Under the pieces are notes generated by a model that did not search any database, was not told the origin of the DNA, and saw only the letters and a list, made by a program, of their open reading frames with translations. Shown here one piece after another: positions 9,025 to 17,011 of a stretch of 64,000 nucleotides of DNA. The DNA is from Chlamydiales bacterium (GTDB taxonomy: Bacteria > Chlamydiota > Chlamydiia > Chlamydiales > JAJFMA01). Made by a program: the position numbers and the translations under genes. The stretch is taken from positions 242,512 to 306,511 of the forward strand of contig JAUXSF010000009.1 in NCBI GenBank assembly GCA_030679955.1, read 5' to 3'. The number at the start of each line of letters is the position of its first letter. Within the stretch, counting starts at the first letter, position 1.

Positions 9025-9186
9025 ATGAACAACTATTCGAAGAACAAGATCAAGGGCGCAACCATGGTTGAGTACGTCCTAATTCTAGGACTTATTTCTA
9101 TTGCTGCCGTGGCCATTTTGCAGTCGATTGGTGTGAATATCCTCGCCCTGTTTACCAAAGTAAATACAGCAATTCCGAAACAGTAG
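9025..9186 (+). CDS. flp: Flp-type pilin, copy 3
   Basis: 53-residue prepilin starting MNNYSKNKIKG, with the same ATMVEY processing site and helix and a tail ending NTAIPKQ. The reading frame is open further upstream to 8980, but the ATG at 9025 preceded by CGGAGAAC matches the two other copies and gives the same length; the longer form would break the prepilin leader. Confidence 0.92.
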   Translation: MNNYSKNKIKGATMVEYVLILGLISIAAVAILQSIGVNILALFTKVNTAIPKQ

Positions 9187-9196
9187 ACAGTCACCG

Positions 9197-10024
9197 TTAA
9201 TGTAATAGAGATTCGGGAAGTACGCCGAGCAAGAGCATAAAAAGTGCAATGGCAGCAACCGTCGCTGCAAAGCACGCGTAGGGCACCTCTCCGTAGAGGA
9301 ATTCTGCTGCATTTTTTCTTGCATACAGTGCTTGGCAAAAAGTTACGACTACCAACAAGGTCATTGCGGCAAGAAGAATCATAAACAAAAACTTCCAGCC
9401 CACACAGGCTCCTATACCCGCATTGAGCTTAAAATCTCCCGGATATATCCCCTCAAATCCTCTGAAAAAGCGATACACCCAATTGAAGCCAAAAAAAACG
9501 GCATAGCCAAACACAGCGCCAATAATCGCTTCATGCGTGGTGATAAAAATAGGATAGAGAGATCCAATCAGCCCAACCCACACTAAGGTTAGCGTGATCT
9601 GGTCTGGGAGAATCTGGTGCTCAAAGTCCGTGATAAAGCAGCAAATCAGTAGGCAGCTGGCAATCCACACAAAGACAAGCTCTGGTCCAAAAGGTACCAA
9701 CAACGAAGTTAATCCAAAAAGAATTGCAATCCCACATTCCAGTATTGGGACATACTTATCGATGGTGTGTTGACAAGGAGAATGCTGCCCCTTTGCTATC
9801 CAGTATCCTGCAAACGGCACGTACTCTTTCCAGGGAACTGGTGCTTGACATTGCCAACAAAACGGCTTCTGAAGAAACCATTTAAAGATATCCGCAGGCT
9901 CCCTGCCTTCTTCACATCCCTCAAGCAAGATGGTGGGAAGAAAGTGCGTTGTTATCGCCATGAATTTGCCCACATAGGCACCTAAAATCGCGCACAGTAA
10001 AACGGTCAGCAGAGTCGTCATCAT
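9197..10024 (-). CDS. Prepilin peptidase (A24/PilD-like)
   Basis: 275-residue polytopic membrane protease that would cleave the Flp pilins and methylate or leave their N-termini. An N-terminal cytoplasmic Cys motif (FCWQCQAPVPW, later SPCQHTIDKY) resembles the PilD zinc loop. The first catalytic Asp is in ITDFEHQILPDQITL, and the second is in GIYPGDFKLNAGIGACVGW, where the family usually has GxGD; here the first Gly is Tyr (YPGD). About seven hydrophobic helices are present. The gene converges on the pilin array and ends 10 bases from the third pilin stop. GGGG precedes the ATG pair at 10022-10024. The presence of the Cys loop means a PilD-like type rather than the minimal TadV type. Confidence 0.88.
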   Translation of the reverse strand: MMTTLLTVLLCAILGAYVGKFMAITTHFLPTILLEGCEEGREPADIFKWFLQKPFCWQCQAPVPWKEYVPFAGYWIAKGQHSPCQHTIDKYVPILECGIAILFGLTSLLVPFGPELVFVWIASCLLICCFITDFEHQILPDQITLTLVWVGLIGSLYPIFITTHEAIIGAVFGYAVFFGFNWVYRFFRGFEGIYPGDFKLNAGIGACVGWKFLFMILLAAMTLLVVVTFCQALYARKNAAEFLYGEVPYACFAATVAAIALFMLLLGVLPESLLH

Positions 10025-10137
10025 TTACCCCAAGCAGTTTGCTAAGGGGTCAATGTACGTGACAAATCAAATATTTACACTTGAAAAAATAGGGACTTAA
10101 CAGGATGGGCAGGATCGCTGCAAAAATGTTCCTTTTT

Positions 10138-10446
10138 CTATCCACCTGCTTGCTTGGGCATAGGAGGCTGGTTAAGGATTATTCCTTTTCTCTTGGCTTT
10201 AGAGTCGGCCTCTACCTTCGCTCGCCCTGGTCGAACTTGATTCCAGGCTGGCTTAGTTTCCTGAGTTACCGCGTTTCTATCTTTCGGAACATTGGGCTCT
10301 TGTCCTGTACCCTCGGTCTCTTACTTAACTTCTTTAGGTGCTTTCGAAACCCCCTCCGCCGGTAACGGATTGCTCATTGAGGGCATGCTAAAACCGCCGA
10401 GTCCACCTAAGCTGTCGCCCATAATCGCCTCTTTTTGATACGTCAT
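10138..10446 (-). pseudogene. Small hydrophilic ORF interrupted by one in-frame TAA
   Basis: From an ATG at 10444-10446, preceded by AAGG, the minus strand reads MTYQKEAIMGDSLGGLGGF and on for 41 codons to a TAA at 10321-10323. The same frame then stays open for another 60 codons (ETEGTGQEPNVPKDRN ... LNQPPMPKQAGG) to a TAG at 10138-10140. The downstream part is Lys/Pro/Glu/Gln-rich like a genuine coding tail. Either a nonsense mutation has broken a gene of about 102 residues, or only the 41-residue 5' part is used. I do not recognise the protein. The 3' end abuts a repeat-family-B half element (10101-10121). Confidence 0.5.
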
Positions 10447-10511
10447 ATAACCTTATTATAAAAAAATATTATGAATAAATGTTATAATTTAGTTCTCAGG
10501 AGATAATAAAC

Positions 10512-11057
10512 ATGCCTATTTCCTTAGTCTATTACGGAAGCCCAATCCTTAGACAAAAGGCGGAGCCGATCGGGGAAATAACGGATGTCGTAAAAGAATT
10601 AGCTCGTGAAATGAGCGAGTGGGTACGTCAGCACCGAGGACTCGGGCTAGCCGCCCCACAGGTCGGCTACTCATGGAGGCTATTTGTCGTATGCTTTCCC
10701 ACCTACGCTTCCGACGGAAGAATGCTTACTGGTAAAGAAGTGACCGTTTTTATTAATCCTCGGCTATCTAGACCAAGCAAGGAATTATGGACGCGTGAAG
10801 AGGCCTGTTTTTCTATTCCAGGAGTCTACTGTCCCGTATCACGCCCTATGCACATTACCGTGGAGGCCATGGATCTGGAAGGGAATACCTTTTCAATTGA
10901 TTTGGATGGGCTCCCAGCGCGTATAGTGATGCATGAAAATGATCACATTAATGGCGTGTTGATTGTAGATAGAATCTCAGCGAAGGAGAGAAGGGCTTTC
11001 GACACCCTTTTGCGTAAGATCGCGAAAACACATCCTCCCTTAGATAGAACAGGATGA
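10512..11057 (+). CDS. def: Peptide deformylase
   Basis: 181 residues, Fe/Zn hydrolase that removes the formyl group from nascent N-terminal fMet. Motif I is GLGLAAPQVG (43-52), motif II is EEACFSIPG with metal ligand Cys99 (the usual EGCLS reads EACFS), and motif III is HENDHINGVL, giving His141, Glu142 and His145. The ATG at 10512 follows CAGGAG at a good distance. Length is normal. It converges on secG, separated by an imperfect long hairpin that could terminate both transcripts. Confidence 0.95.
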   Translation: MPISLVYYGSPILRQKAEPIGEITDVVKELAREMSEWVRQHRGLGLAAPQVGYSWRLFVVCFPTYASDGRMLTGKEVTVFINPRLSRPSKELWTREEACFSIPGVYCPVSRPMHITVEAMDLEGNTFSIDLDGLPARIVMHENDHINGVLIVDRISAKERRAFDTLLRKIAKTHPPLDRTG

Positions 11058-11058
11058 T

Positions 11059-11130
11059 AAAACGCAAAGGCGCTAAGACGTCAAGAAAGGTTTCTGCCTT
11101 TCTTTGCATCTCTGCGCCTCAGCGTTAAAA
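11059..11130. repeat. Family A inverted repeat, probable bidirectional terminator
   Basis: Arms 11059-11090 (AACGCAAAGGCGCTAAGACG...) and 11097-11130 (...GCGCCTCAGCGTTAAAA) are imperfect reverse complements. The element fills almost exactly the gap between the convergent def and secG genes, so it is well placed to act as a terminator in both directions. Confidence 0.6.
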
Positions 11131-11134
11131 TTTA

Positions 11135-11422
11135 CTACGGGCTGACGTTTTCGATCATTGGGGCGTTGCCGCCTCTAACACGTCCAAGACCGGCAGTCCA
11201 CAGTGATAGCACTACGCAAGAAACGAAGAAAATTACCACGAGGTAAGCGGTAAACTGTTTCAAAACATCTGCTGTAGCTGTTCCGAAGAGGGACTCACCA
11301 GCATCACCGCCGAAAGAAGCGCCTAATCCAGAACTCTTGCTTTCCTGCACGAGGATAACGCCGCAAAGAACAATCGTTAGCAAGATGAAAAGGACCATTG
11401 CGAGATAATATAGAAATGTCAT
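11135..11422 (-). CDS. secG: Preprotein translocase subunit SecG
   Basis: 95 residues. Two membrane helices (about 3-25 and 53-75) flank the conserved SecG cytoplasmic turn VILVQESKSSGLGASFGGDAGES, with the typical LFG motif after it. SecG assists SecYE/SecA in protein export. It lies 2 bases after tpiA and is probably cotranscribed with it; AGG precedes its ATG. Confidence 0.93.
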   Translation of the reverse strand: MTFLYYLAMVLFILLTIVLCGVILVQESKSSGLGASFGGDAGESLFGTATADVLKQFTAYLVVIFFVSCVVLSLWTAGLGRVRGGNAPMIENVSP

Positions 11423-11424
11423 CG

Positions 11425-12204
11425 TTAACTACCTGATACTAATGAGTGATGATAAACAATTTGAGCGAAGGATTCGACCTCAAGAGCTGCTGAGCCGACG
11501 AGAAGTCCGTCAACATCAGCCTCTGACATCAGAATCGCTGCATTACTAGGCTTCACAGAGCCTCCGTAAAGAATCGTAACTTTGTTAGCTGTCTCTCGGC
11601 CCCATTGCTTTTCGATACAGCCGCGAATAAAGCGATGGGCTGCTTGAGCCTGCTGAGGAGTTGCTGTGCGGCCAGTACCAATAGCCCATACAGGCTCATA
11701 AGCAATGATGCAATGAGAGAATTGCTCGCTAGATAGCCCTTTGAGGCTTTCGTGAATTTGCTCAGCCAATATTGCTTCTGTTTGCTCGGCATCGCGTTGT
11801 TCAAGAGTTTCGCCAACGCATACAAGAGGGCGAAGTTCCTCCGCCAAAGCACGAAACACCTTGCGATTAACAAGCGCACTGGTTTCACCGAATAGCTGGC
11901 GTCTCTCTGAATGACCTAGAATGACAAAACGCGCTCCTGACGCTTTAACCATAGCAGCTGAGATCTCTCCCGTAAATGCACCTTCAGCCATATCATGGAT
12001 ATTCTGAGCGCCCACAACAATCGGTGTATTGCGCGCAGCTGCGGCAGCAGCTTCAAGTGAAGTAAAAGGAGTAGCTAGATAGACGGTATCGGCAGCATCT
12101 TTGATGAGCGTAGCTAAATCTTGCACAAAAACAACTGCTTCAGCAGAGGTTTTGTACATCTTCCAGTTGCCTGCAATAATGCGTTCGCGGCTGTCTACCG
12201 TCAT
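11425..12204 (-). CDS. tpiA: Triosephosphate isomerase
   Basis: 259-residue TIM barrel interconverting glyceraldehyde 3-phosphate and dihydroxyacetone phosphate in glycolysis. Catalytic residues are visible: Lys15 in AGNWKMYK, His98 in ILGHSERR and Glu170 in AYEPVWAIGTGRTAT; the phosphate loop LYGGSVKPSN and GLLVGSAAL follow. AAGGT precedes the ATG. In Chlamydia tpiA sits next to xseA; here that neighbour is about 24 kb away, so the cluster has been split. Confidence 0.97.
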   Translation of the reverse strand: MTVDSRERIIAGNWKMYKTSAEAVVFVQDLATLIKDAADTVYLATPFTSLEAAAAAARNTPIVVGAQNIHDMAEGAFTGEISAAMVKASGARFVILGHSERRQLFGETSALVNRKVFRALAEELRPLVCVGETLEQRDAEQTEAILAEQIHESLKGLSSEQFSHCIIAYEPVWAIGTGRTATPQQAQAAHRFIRGCIEKQWGRETANKVTILYGGSVKPSNAAILMSEADVDGLLVGSAALEVESFAQIVYHHSLVSGS

Positions 12205-12238
12205 GAAAAATTACCTTAAAACTAAGGCAAAAGAATAC

Positions 12239-12261
12239 CTTGAACCTCTGAGGAATTCAAG
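12239..12261. terminator. Short hairpin after the M48 gene
   Basis: CTTGAA-CCTC-T-GAGG-AA-TTCAAG folds into a near-continuous stem between the end of the M48-like gene and the start of tpiA. On the minus strand it is followed by a weakly T-rich stretch, so it may terminate the M48-like transcript; a T-tract is not convincing. Confidence 0.35.
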
Positions 12262-12277
12262 AGAAATCTATCTAAAA

Positions 12278-13309
12278 TTAGTTCTGGATGACTTGCTCTG
12301 TGGCAGGAGAGTTATGTTGCTGCAGGCGGCTTAAGAAAAAGCGTAAACGAGATCCATCTGAGGGATGGTGCTCTGCATCTTCAAAAATGCGTCGACTGAC
12401 GATATCAACCGACTCGCCTTCAATAATGCTAACGAGTATGTCTTTTTTGTACAAACGCACATTGCCTTCACAGAAGCGGGGCGCTTCAGCGGCAATGGCA
12501 TCCGCCTCGCGTTCCCACTGTCTACGCACATAATTCACTGACTTGCGAAGAACATGGTCGCTAAAAAAGGCTTTGACGCAAGCGCCAGAAAGTAACCCGG
12601 ACAAAATAGGTAATGCTAGATCCAACCCGCCTGTATACTCGCGCAACACAAAGCTGCAGACTGTAGCAGCAGCGGTAACGGCGACTGGGAGAACAAAACC
12701 AGCTAATGAGCGCAAGACTTCGGTAAGACGGCGCCCCTTGCAAGGGTTTAGATGTCGTGCCTGGATATGACCGAACTCGTGAGCAAGCTCAGCTTCGAAC
12801 TCTATTTGATTCAAGTAAGTGCCGTAGCGAGAAGCTAAACGACGCAGTTTCTTCGCTGAAAAGCTCTTTTTAAAGCCTTCTGCGTAGGAAAACATGTCTG
12901 AAACTTGGTCGGGACTGTTATCGATAAATTTCGACCAAATATCCCATTCTTTTCGATCAAAGTTCGCGGTAACCTGCTTTTCTTCATCATCAAGAACCAT
13001 CTGGGATAGATAAGAGAATGGAATAACAATCGTAGGCGAACCTTGGTGCCAAACGGCAACTGAGGTATCGGCACCACCTGATTGGAAAACAAACTGAATT
13101 TTTTGGTCGGCATCAAGGCCAAGTTCCGATGCAACTTTAGTCCACATATGGCGGATCTTGATCATCTTTTTGCGGTCGTTGCTGTTCAGATCTTCTTCAC
13201 GTGTAAGAGATTTTTCAAAAGCACTCGTAGCTGGTGCGACATCGACCTGGGGAACCCCGCCGATCCGCTCAAAAAGACTAGAAGAAGCTAGCCAATTTAC
13301 CAAAAACAT
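12278..13309 (-). CDS. M48-family-like zinc metalloprotease
   Basis: 343 residues. Zinc-binding HEFGH at 177-181 is followed by a hydrophobic pair (about 201-220 and 231-250). A second motif EREADAIA (266-273) supplies the downstream Glu/Asp that completes an M48-type site, and a late EHHPSDGSRLRFF resembles the HP..R motif of M48 peptidases. The zinc site is preceded by a mixed domain of about 150 residues instead of an N-terminal transmembrane segment, so it is not a standard HtpX. Likely a membrane-associated protease with cytoplasmic active site, by analogy to HtpX/Ste24 families; substrate unknown. It stands alone between tpiA and the divergent TerC gene. Confidence 0.72.
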   Translation of the reverse strand: MFLVNWLASSSLFERIGGVPQVDVAPATSAFEKSLTREEDLNSNDRKKMIKIRHMWTKVASELGLDADQKIQFVFQSGGADTSVAVWHQGSPTIVIPFSYLSQMVLDDEEKQVTANFDRKEWDIWSKFIDNSPDQVSDMFSYAEGFKKSFSAKKLRRLASRYGTYLNQIEFEAELAHEFGHIQARHLNPCKGRRLTEVLRSLAGFVLPVAVTAAATVCSFVLREYTGGLDLALPILSGLLSGACVKAFFSDHVLRKSVNYVRRQWEREADAIAAEAPRFCEGNVRLYKKDILVSIIEGESVDIVSRRIFEDAEHHPSDGSRLRFFLSRLQQHNSPATEQVIQN

Positions 13310-13458
13310 TGCTTATCTCTCGTATCATCAATTATTTAAAAATAATTATAACACGAAAGCATAACAAAATTCAATGAAAAAGAACACCCCCCCCGTACAC
13401 CACAAAAATGGTCGAATTATATTTTATATGGCACTATCCGAATTTTAGAGGAAAAAGC

Positions 13459-14697
13459 ATGGTTTGGGCCTGGGGATTTTTCATTTTCTTAATTCTACTG
13501 CTGGTGGCTTTGGACTTAGGAGTCCTCCACCGCCGACGACACGTACCCACTACCCCAGAAGCGATTGGGTGGACTCTCTTTTGGATCATCCTAGCGCTAC
13601 TCTTCAACGGAATCGTCTATTATGCCTACGAATGGCATTGGTTCAATCTGGGACTATTTGCCGGCTCAGAGGAAAATGGCCGTGATGCAGCACTCAAGTT
13701 TTTGACCGGCTATATTGTTGAAAAGAGCCTTAGCCTAGACAACATTTTTGTCATCGCACTTATCTTCGAATACTACAAAGTGCCGGTACAGTATCAGCAC
13801 CGCATCCTCATTTGGGGTGTTCTGGGAGCCCTAGTACTTCGAGGTCTTATGATCGGAGCGGGTGTTGTTCTAATTACTCGATTCTTTTGGATGAACTACC
13901 TTTTCGGCTTATTTCTGCTCTATACTGCCAGCAAAATGCTGCTGGCAAAGGAGGGGACTTTTGATCCTGAGAAGAACATCTTCGTGCGATGGCTACGAAA
14001 AATCATTCCCATTACGCAAGAACTACACGATGATCACTTCTTTGTCAGGATCAAGGGAGTGCTTACAATGACTCCCCTCTGCCTTGTGCTGCTACAGGTT
14101 GAAGCTACAGATGTTCTATTTGCTGTCGACTCCATTCCAGCTATTTTCGCTATTACCATGGATCCCTTCATTGTATTTACCTCGAATATCTTCGCTATAC
14201 TGGGTTTAAGAGCACTTTATTTTGCGCTAGCGAGCTTCATGAATCGCTTTCGTTATTTGAAAGTTGCTCTCGTTTTTATTTTAGCCTTTGTAGGAGTCAA
14301 ATTGCTGCTATCACACGATTATCCCATCCCCCCGTATGTATCGTTAGTGGTCATTCTTGGCATGCTTTTTGTAGGCATTATGCCTACACTCTTATCAAAA
14401 GAGCCTGATGATCGTCCTAACGGTCCTTTGGCAAACGACCTGAAGGAGCTTTTTGTGATGACATATCGACAAGCCAAGCGGTTTGTAATCATCGTCACAG
14501 GCTTCACAATACTAGTAGTGGGCATTGCAATGTTGGTTTTACCAGGACCGGCAATAGTGGTCATTCCGCTAGGCCTTCTGATTTTGGCCAGAGAATTTGT
14601 TTGGGCTAAACGTCTCTTGGCGAAGTTCAAGGAAAAGGGAGCCGGCGTTATCAACATCTTCAGCAGCAAAGACAAAGACGGAAATAAAAGTCCATAA
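13459..14697 (+). CDS. TerC family membrane protein with C-terminal PGPGW-like domain
   Basis: 412 residues from the ATG at 13459, which has a strong GAGG site; the frame is open 51 bases further upstream but without a ribosome site. The TerC core (about residues 1-315) has the paired motifs KFLTGYIVEKSLSLDNIFV and LVLLQVEATDVLFAVDSIPA, whose acidic residues bind metal in this family, and about eight helices. Residues about 345-395 form a second small unit with LVLPGPAIVVIPLGLLILAREF, resembling the PGPGW putative transmembrane family. TerC proteins are linked to manganese/calcium handling during export of metalloproteins. The stop codon lies inside the first copy of a tandem 18-base repeat. 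Confidence 0.85.
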   Translation: MVWAWGFFIFLILLLVALDLGVLHRRRHVPTTPEAIGWTLFWIILALLFNGIVYYAYEWHWFNLGLFAGSEENGRDAALKFLTGYIVEKSLSLDNIFVIALIFEYYKVPVQYQHRILIWGVLGALVLRGLMIGAGVVLITRFFWMNYLFGLFLLYTASKMLLAKEGTFDPEKNIFVRWLRKIIPITQELHDDHFFVRIKGVLTMTPLCLVLLQVEATDVLFAVDSIPAIFAITMDPFIVFTSNIFAILGLRALYFALASFMNRFRYLKVALVFILAFVGVKLLLSHDYPIPPYVSLVVILGMLFVGIMPTLLSKEPDDRPNGPLANDLKELFVMTYRQAKRFVIIVTGFTILVVGIAMLVLPGPAIVVIPLGLLILAREFVWAKRLLAKFKEKGAGVINIFSSKDKDGNKSP

Positions 14698-14744
14698 GGT
14701 CTATGTCGTCCATAAGGCCCATATCGTCCATAAGGCCCATAATT
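14691..14744. repeat. Three tandem 18-base repeats
   Basis: Three head-to-tail copies (14691-14708, 14709-14726, 14727-14744) of TCCATAAGGCCCATATCG with few changes. The first copy contains the TAA stop of the TerC gene (14695-14697). The rest of the 241-base gap to the symporter gene is AT-rich with a weak TAATTA...TAATTA inverted repeat at about 14740-14778 and no gene. Confidence 0.85.
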
Positions 14745-14938
14745 AACTAAAAGAACTCTAATTGTTCTATTTAATTAGGCTTTATTTATATTAATACATG
14801 AGTTTATCCCCTGTGAGCGTGTCGCTTTTGCTAACTTTTCCCTAGAGAGCTCAACACTCATTTCTAATTAAACTTTTTTTCTTTATATTAATTCAATGTT
14901 GATGCTATAATAATCGTGTTTAACAATTTATTTGATGG

Positions 14939-16414
14939 ATGTCGATGGTAGATCAACCGCCTAGCTTTCTATACCTTGTGGTGTTAGGAATATATGTTTT
15001 GGTTATGTTGGCTTTAGGTTTCTTTGCAAACCGTAAGGTTCAGACGGTTGAAGATTACCTAGTAGCAGGACGAAAATTACCCTTCTACTTAGCTGTCCCT
15101 ACAATTGTTGCCGCGTGGTACGGTACAGGATTCTGTATGGGGGTATCCGGGCTGGTTTACTCGAAAGGCGTCCCCGCCGTTCTAGCTGATCCTTTTGGAA
15201 GTACTTGCGCTCTTCTTCTGGCTGGTTTGTTCTTTGCTGGACGTTTTCGCCGTATGCGTCTATTAACTGTGGCTGATATTTTGGGCCGCGCGTATGGAAA
15301 ACGTATGGAAGTTTGTGCATCTCTTCTTATGATGCCTTTCTACATTGGAACGTTAGCGGCACAAATGGTCGCTCTAGGATATTTACTACACCTCTTCGCT
15401 CACATTGATACCAACACAGCTATTATTATGGGTTCAGCCTTGATGGCTATCTACACCATGGCTGGTGGTATGTGGGCTGTTTCTTTTACTGACTTTCTCC
15501 AGCTTAGCGTGCTCTTGATGGGAATGATACTCATTCTTCCCACAGTCTTTAGCGAGTTCCAGGATCCTCATACCTTTACTACTCTGAAAAATGAATTCGC
15601 GTCCTTGCTACCACACAAGCAAGAAGAAGGCACAGGCTACCTTGTTTATGCCGGACAGCTACTGATCACGGGCGTTGGTGCTGTAATGGGCCAAGATCTC
15701 GTGCAGCGTTGCCTAGCAACGCGTAGTGAGCGAACAGCTCGTTGGAGCGTCCTGTGCGCGGCTGTTGTTTACTTTACCTTAGGTATGTTGCCGATCGCTA
15801 TTGGTGTAGCAGGTCGTTCCTTGGTTCCTGGGTTGGAATCACCAGAGCTACTGATACCACACCTAGCGCAAAAGTACCTCTCACCAGTGATGGTTGTGAT
15901 CTTCGTTGGTGGATTGATTCTTGCCATCATGAGTACAGCGGACAGCTACCTGTTAGCAGGAACATCCATTCTAACGTTGAATGTGATTCTACCGATGTTC
16001 CCACAGAAAACAGAGTCAGCACGTCTGTGGATGCTGCGTGGATGCAGCTTAATCATGACAGCTATCGCCTTTCTACTGGCAAAGACAGGTTTTAATATCT
16101 TCCAGTTAGTTATTCACTCTGGCGCCATGTTATTTGTCGCCATCTTCTTCCCTGTTACCATGACGCTTTACTACAAGCGTGCGAGCTCTCAGGCTGCCTG
16201 GAGTGCCCTCTTTGGCGGCGTCATTTCATGGCTTTGCTTTGTCGGCTACGCTTATACTAACCTTGGTATGGCTGGAGATTCCCTACTTTATGCTGCAGCG
16301 ACTGTAGGCGGCTTGGGGTCATTAACTACTTATGTAATAGTGTCAGTGGCTAGAATGCGCAAGACTGTGGAATTAGATGCGCCTCTTCAGGCTACTGAAA
16401 TCTCTGCTGCGTAG
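14939..16414 (+). CDS. Sodium:solute symporter (SSS family)
   Basis: 491 residues with about 13 hydrophobic helices. The family signature is visible as LGFFANRKVQTVEDYLVAGRKL after helix 1, AWYGTGFCMGVSG in helix 2, GGMWAVSFTDFLQ in the middle and AIMSTADSYLLAG near residue 330 (the SSS/PutP sodium-site region). It would couple uptake of an organic solute (proline, pantothenate or similar) to sodium entry. Substrate cannot be told from sequence. ATGs at 14939 and 14945 are both possible; no strong ribosome site. Not clearly in an operon; the next gene is convergent. Confidence 0.88.
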   Translation: MSMVDQPPSFLYLVVLGIYVLVMLALGFFANRKVQTVEDYLVAGRKLPFYLAVPTIVAAWYGTGFCMGVSGLVYSKGVPAVLADPFGSTCALLLAGLFFAGRFRRMRLLTVADILGRAYGKRMEVCASLLMMPFYIGTLAAQMVALGYLLHLFAHIDTNTAIIMGSALMAIYTMAGGMWAVSFTDFLQLSVLLMGMILILPTVFSEFQDPHTFTTLKNEFASLLPHKQEEGTGYLVYAGQLLITGVGAVMGQDLVQRCLATRSERTARWSVLCAAVVYFTLGMLPIAIGVAGRSLVPGLESPELLIPHLAQKYLSPVMVVIFVGGLILAIMSTADSYLLAGTSILTLNVILPMFPQKTESARLWMLRGCSLIMTAIAFLLAKTGFNIFQLVIHSGAMLFVAIFFPVTMTLYYKRASSQAAWSALFGGVISWLCFVGYAYTNLGMAGDSLLYAAATVGGLGSLTTYVIVSVARMRKTVELDAPLQATEISAA

Positions 16415-16424
16415 GAAAAACGAT

Positions 16425-16925
16425 CTACAATCTTACGAATGACCAGCTAACAGGTTTATCGCCATCGTATGGCATATGCCCGTAAAAAAGACGCGAGTCG
16501 TCATCGAAAACTAGTGGTAGGAAGTAACGATCGCCTTCCCACATGGGCAGCTTAGACAAATTGGCCACATCAATCCACTCTAGTGGGCCTTCTACATTGC
16601 GCGAATAAACATCGCCGCTAAACTTCGTGATCAGAAAGATAAAACCTAGCCAATCTTCACCCTTGGGGCCAAAACCTGTCCAATTAATCGTTCCACGTAG
16701 TTGCATCTCTTCGCAGATAATGCCAGCCTCTTCGTGGATTTCGCGACGCATACCAGATAGAATATCTTCATGGCTTTCGAGCTTGCCTCCAAGGCCATTA
16801 AACTTGCCTTGATGGTAGTCATCATCGCGACCAATTCGGTGCACCAAAAGCACTTTAGTGCGGTCTGGTGAAAGAACGAAACCGAGAGTTCCAATAATAG
16901 GCGTGTAAGGCATTACAAAGCTCAT
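16425..16925 (-). CDS. Nudix hydrolase (MutT-like)
   Basis: 166 residues. A perfect Nudix box, GKLESHEDILSGMRREIHEE followed by AGI (G-x5-E-x7-REUxEExGU), sits around residues 46-68 after the substrate-side motif GKFNGLGG. The family hydrolyses nucleoside diphosphates linked to another moiety; the LLVHRIGRDDDYHQGKFNGLG layout resembles 8-oxo-dGTP diphosphatases. The frame opens with a TTG at 16937; the ATG at 16923-16925 is preferred. It converges on the symporter gene (10-base gap). Confidence 0.9.
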   Translation of the reverse strand: MSFVMPYTPIIGTLGFVLSPDRTKVLLVHRIGRDDDYHQGKFNGLGGKLESHEDILSGMRREIHEEAGIICEEMQLRGTINWTGFGPKGEDWLGFIFLITKFSGDVYSRNVEGPLEWIDVANLSKLPMWEGDRYFLPLVFDDDSRLFYGHMPYDGDKPVSWSFVRL

Positions 16926-16929
16926 TTTT

Positions 16930-17011
16930 GTGGACAAGGGACATTAGGGACGAAAGAGACAATAGGGACTTTGTGGACAAATATTGGTCTCTATGTCGCT
17001 ATAGTCTCTTT
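16930..17011. repeat. Short repeated GGGAC/GTGGAC element (family C)
   Basis: The gap between the Nudix and lolD genes is built of repeated short units on the plus strand, TGTGGACAA twice and AGGGAC three times, followed by the partial complement GTCTCTATGTCGCTATAGTC. This gives a degenerate inverted repeat. It is reminiscent of the GTCCATA units after the TerC gene. It may serve as the lolD terminator. Confidence 0.5.

Noticed and set aside
10105..10365. 86-codon plus-strand frame before def
   Set aside because: The opposite strand has a better start with ribosome site and a protein-like composition; this frame begins inside a repeat unit.
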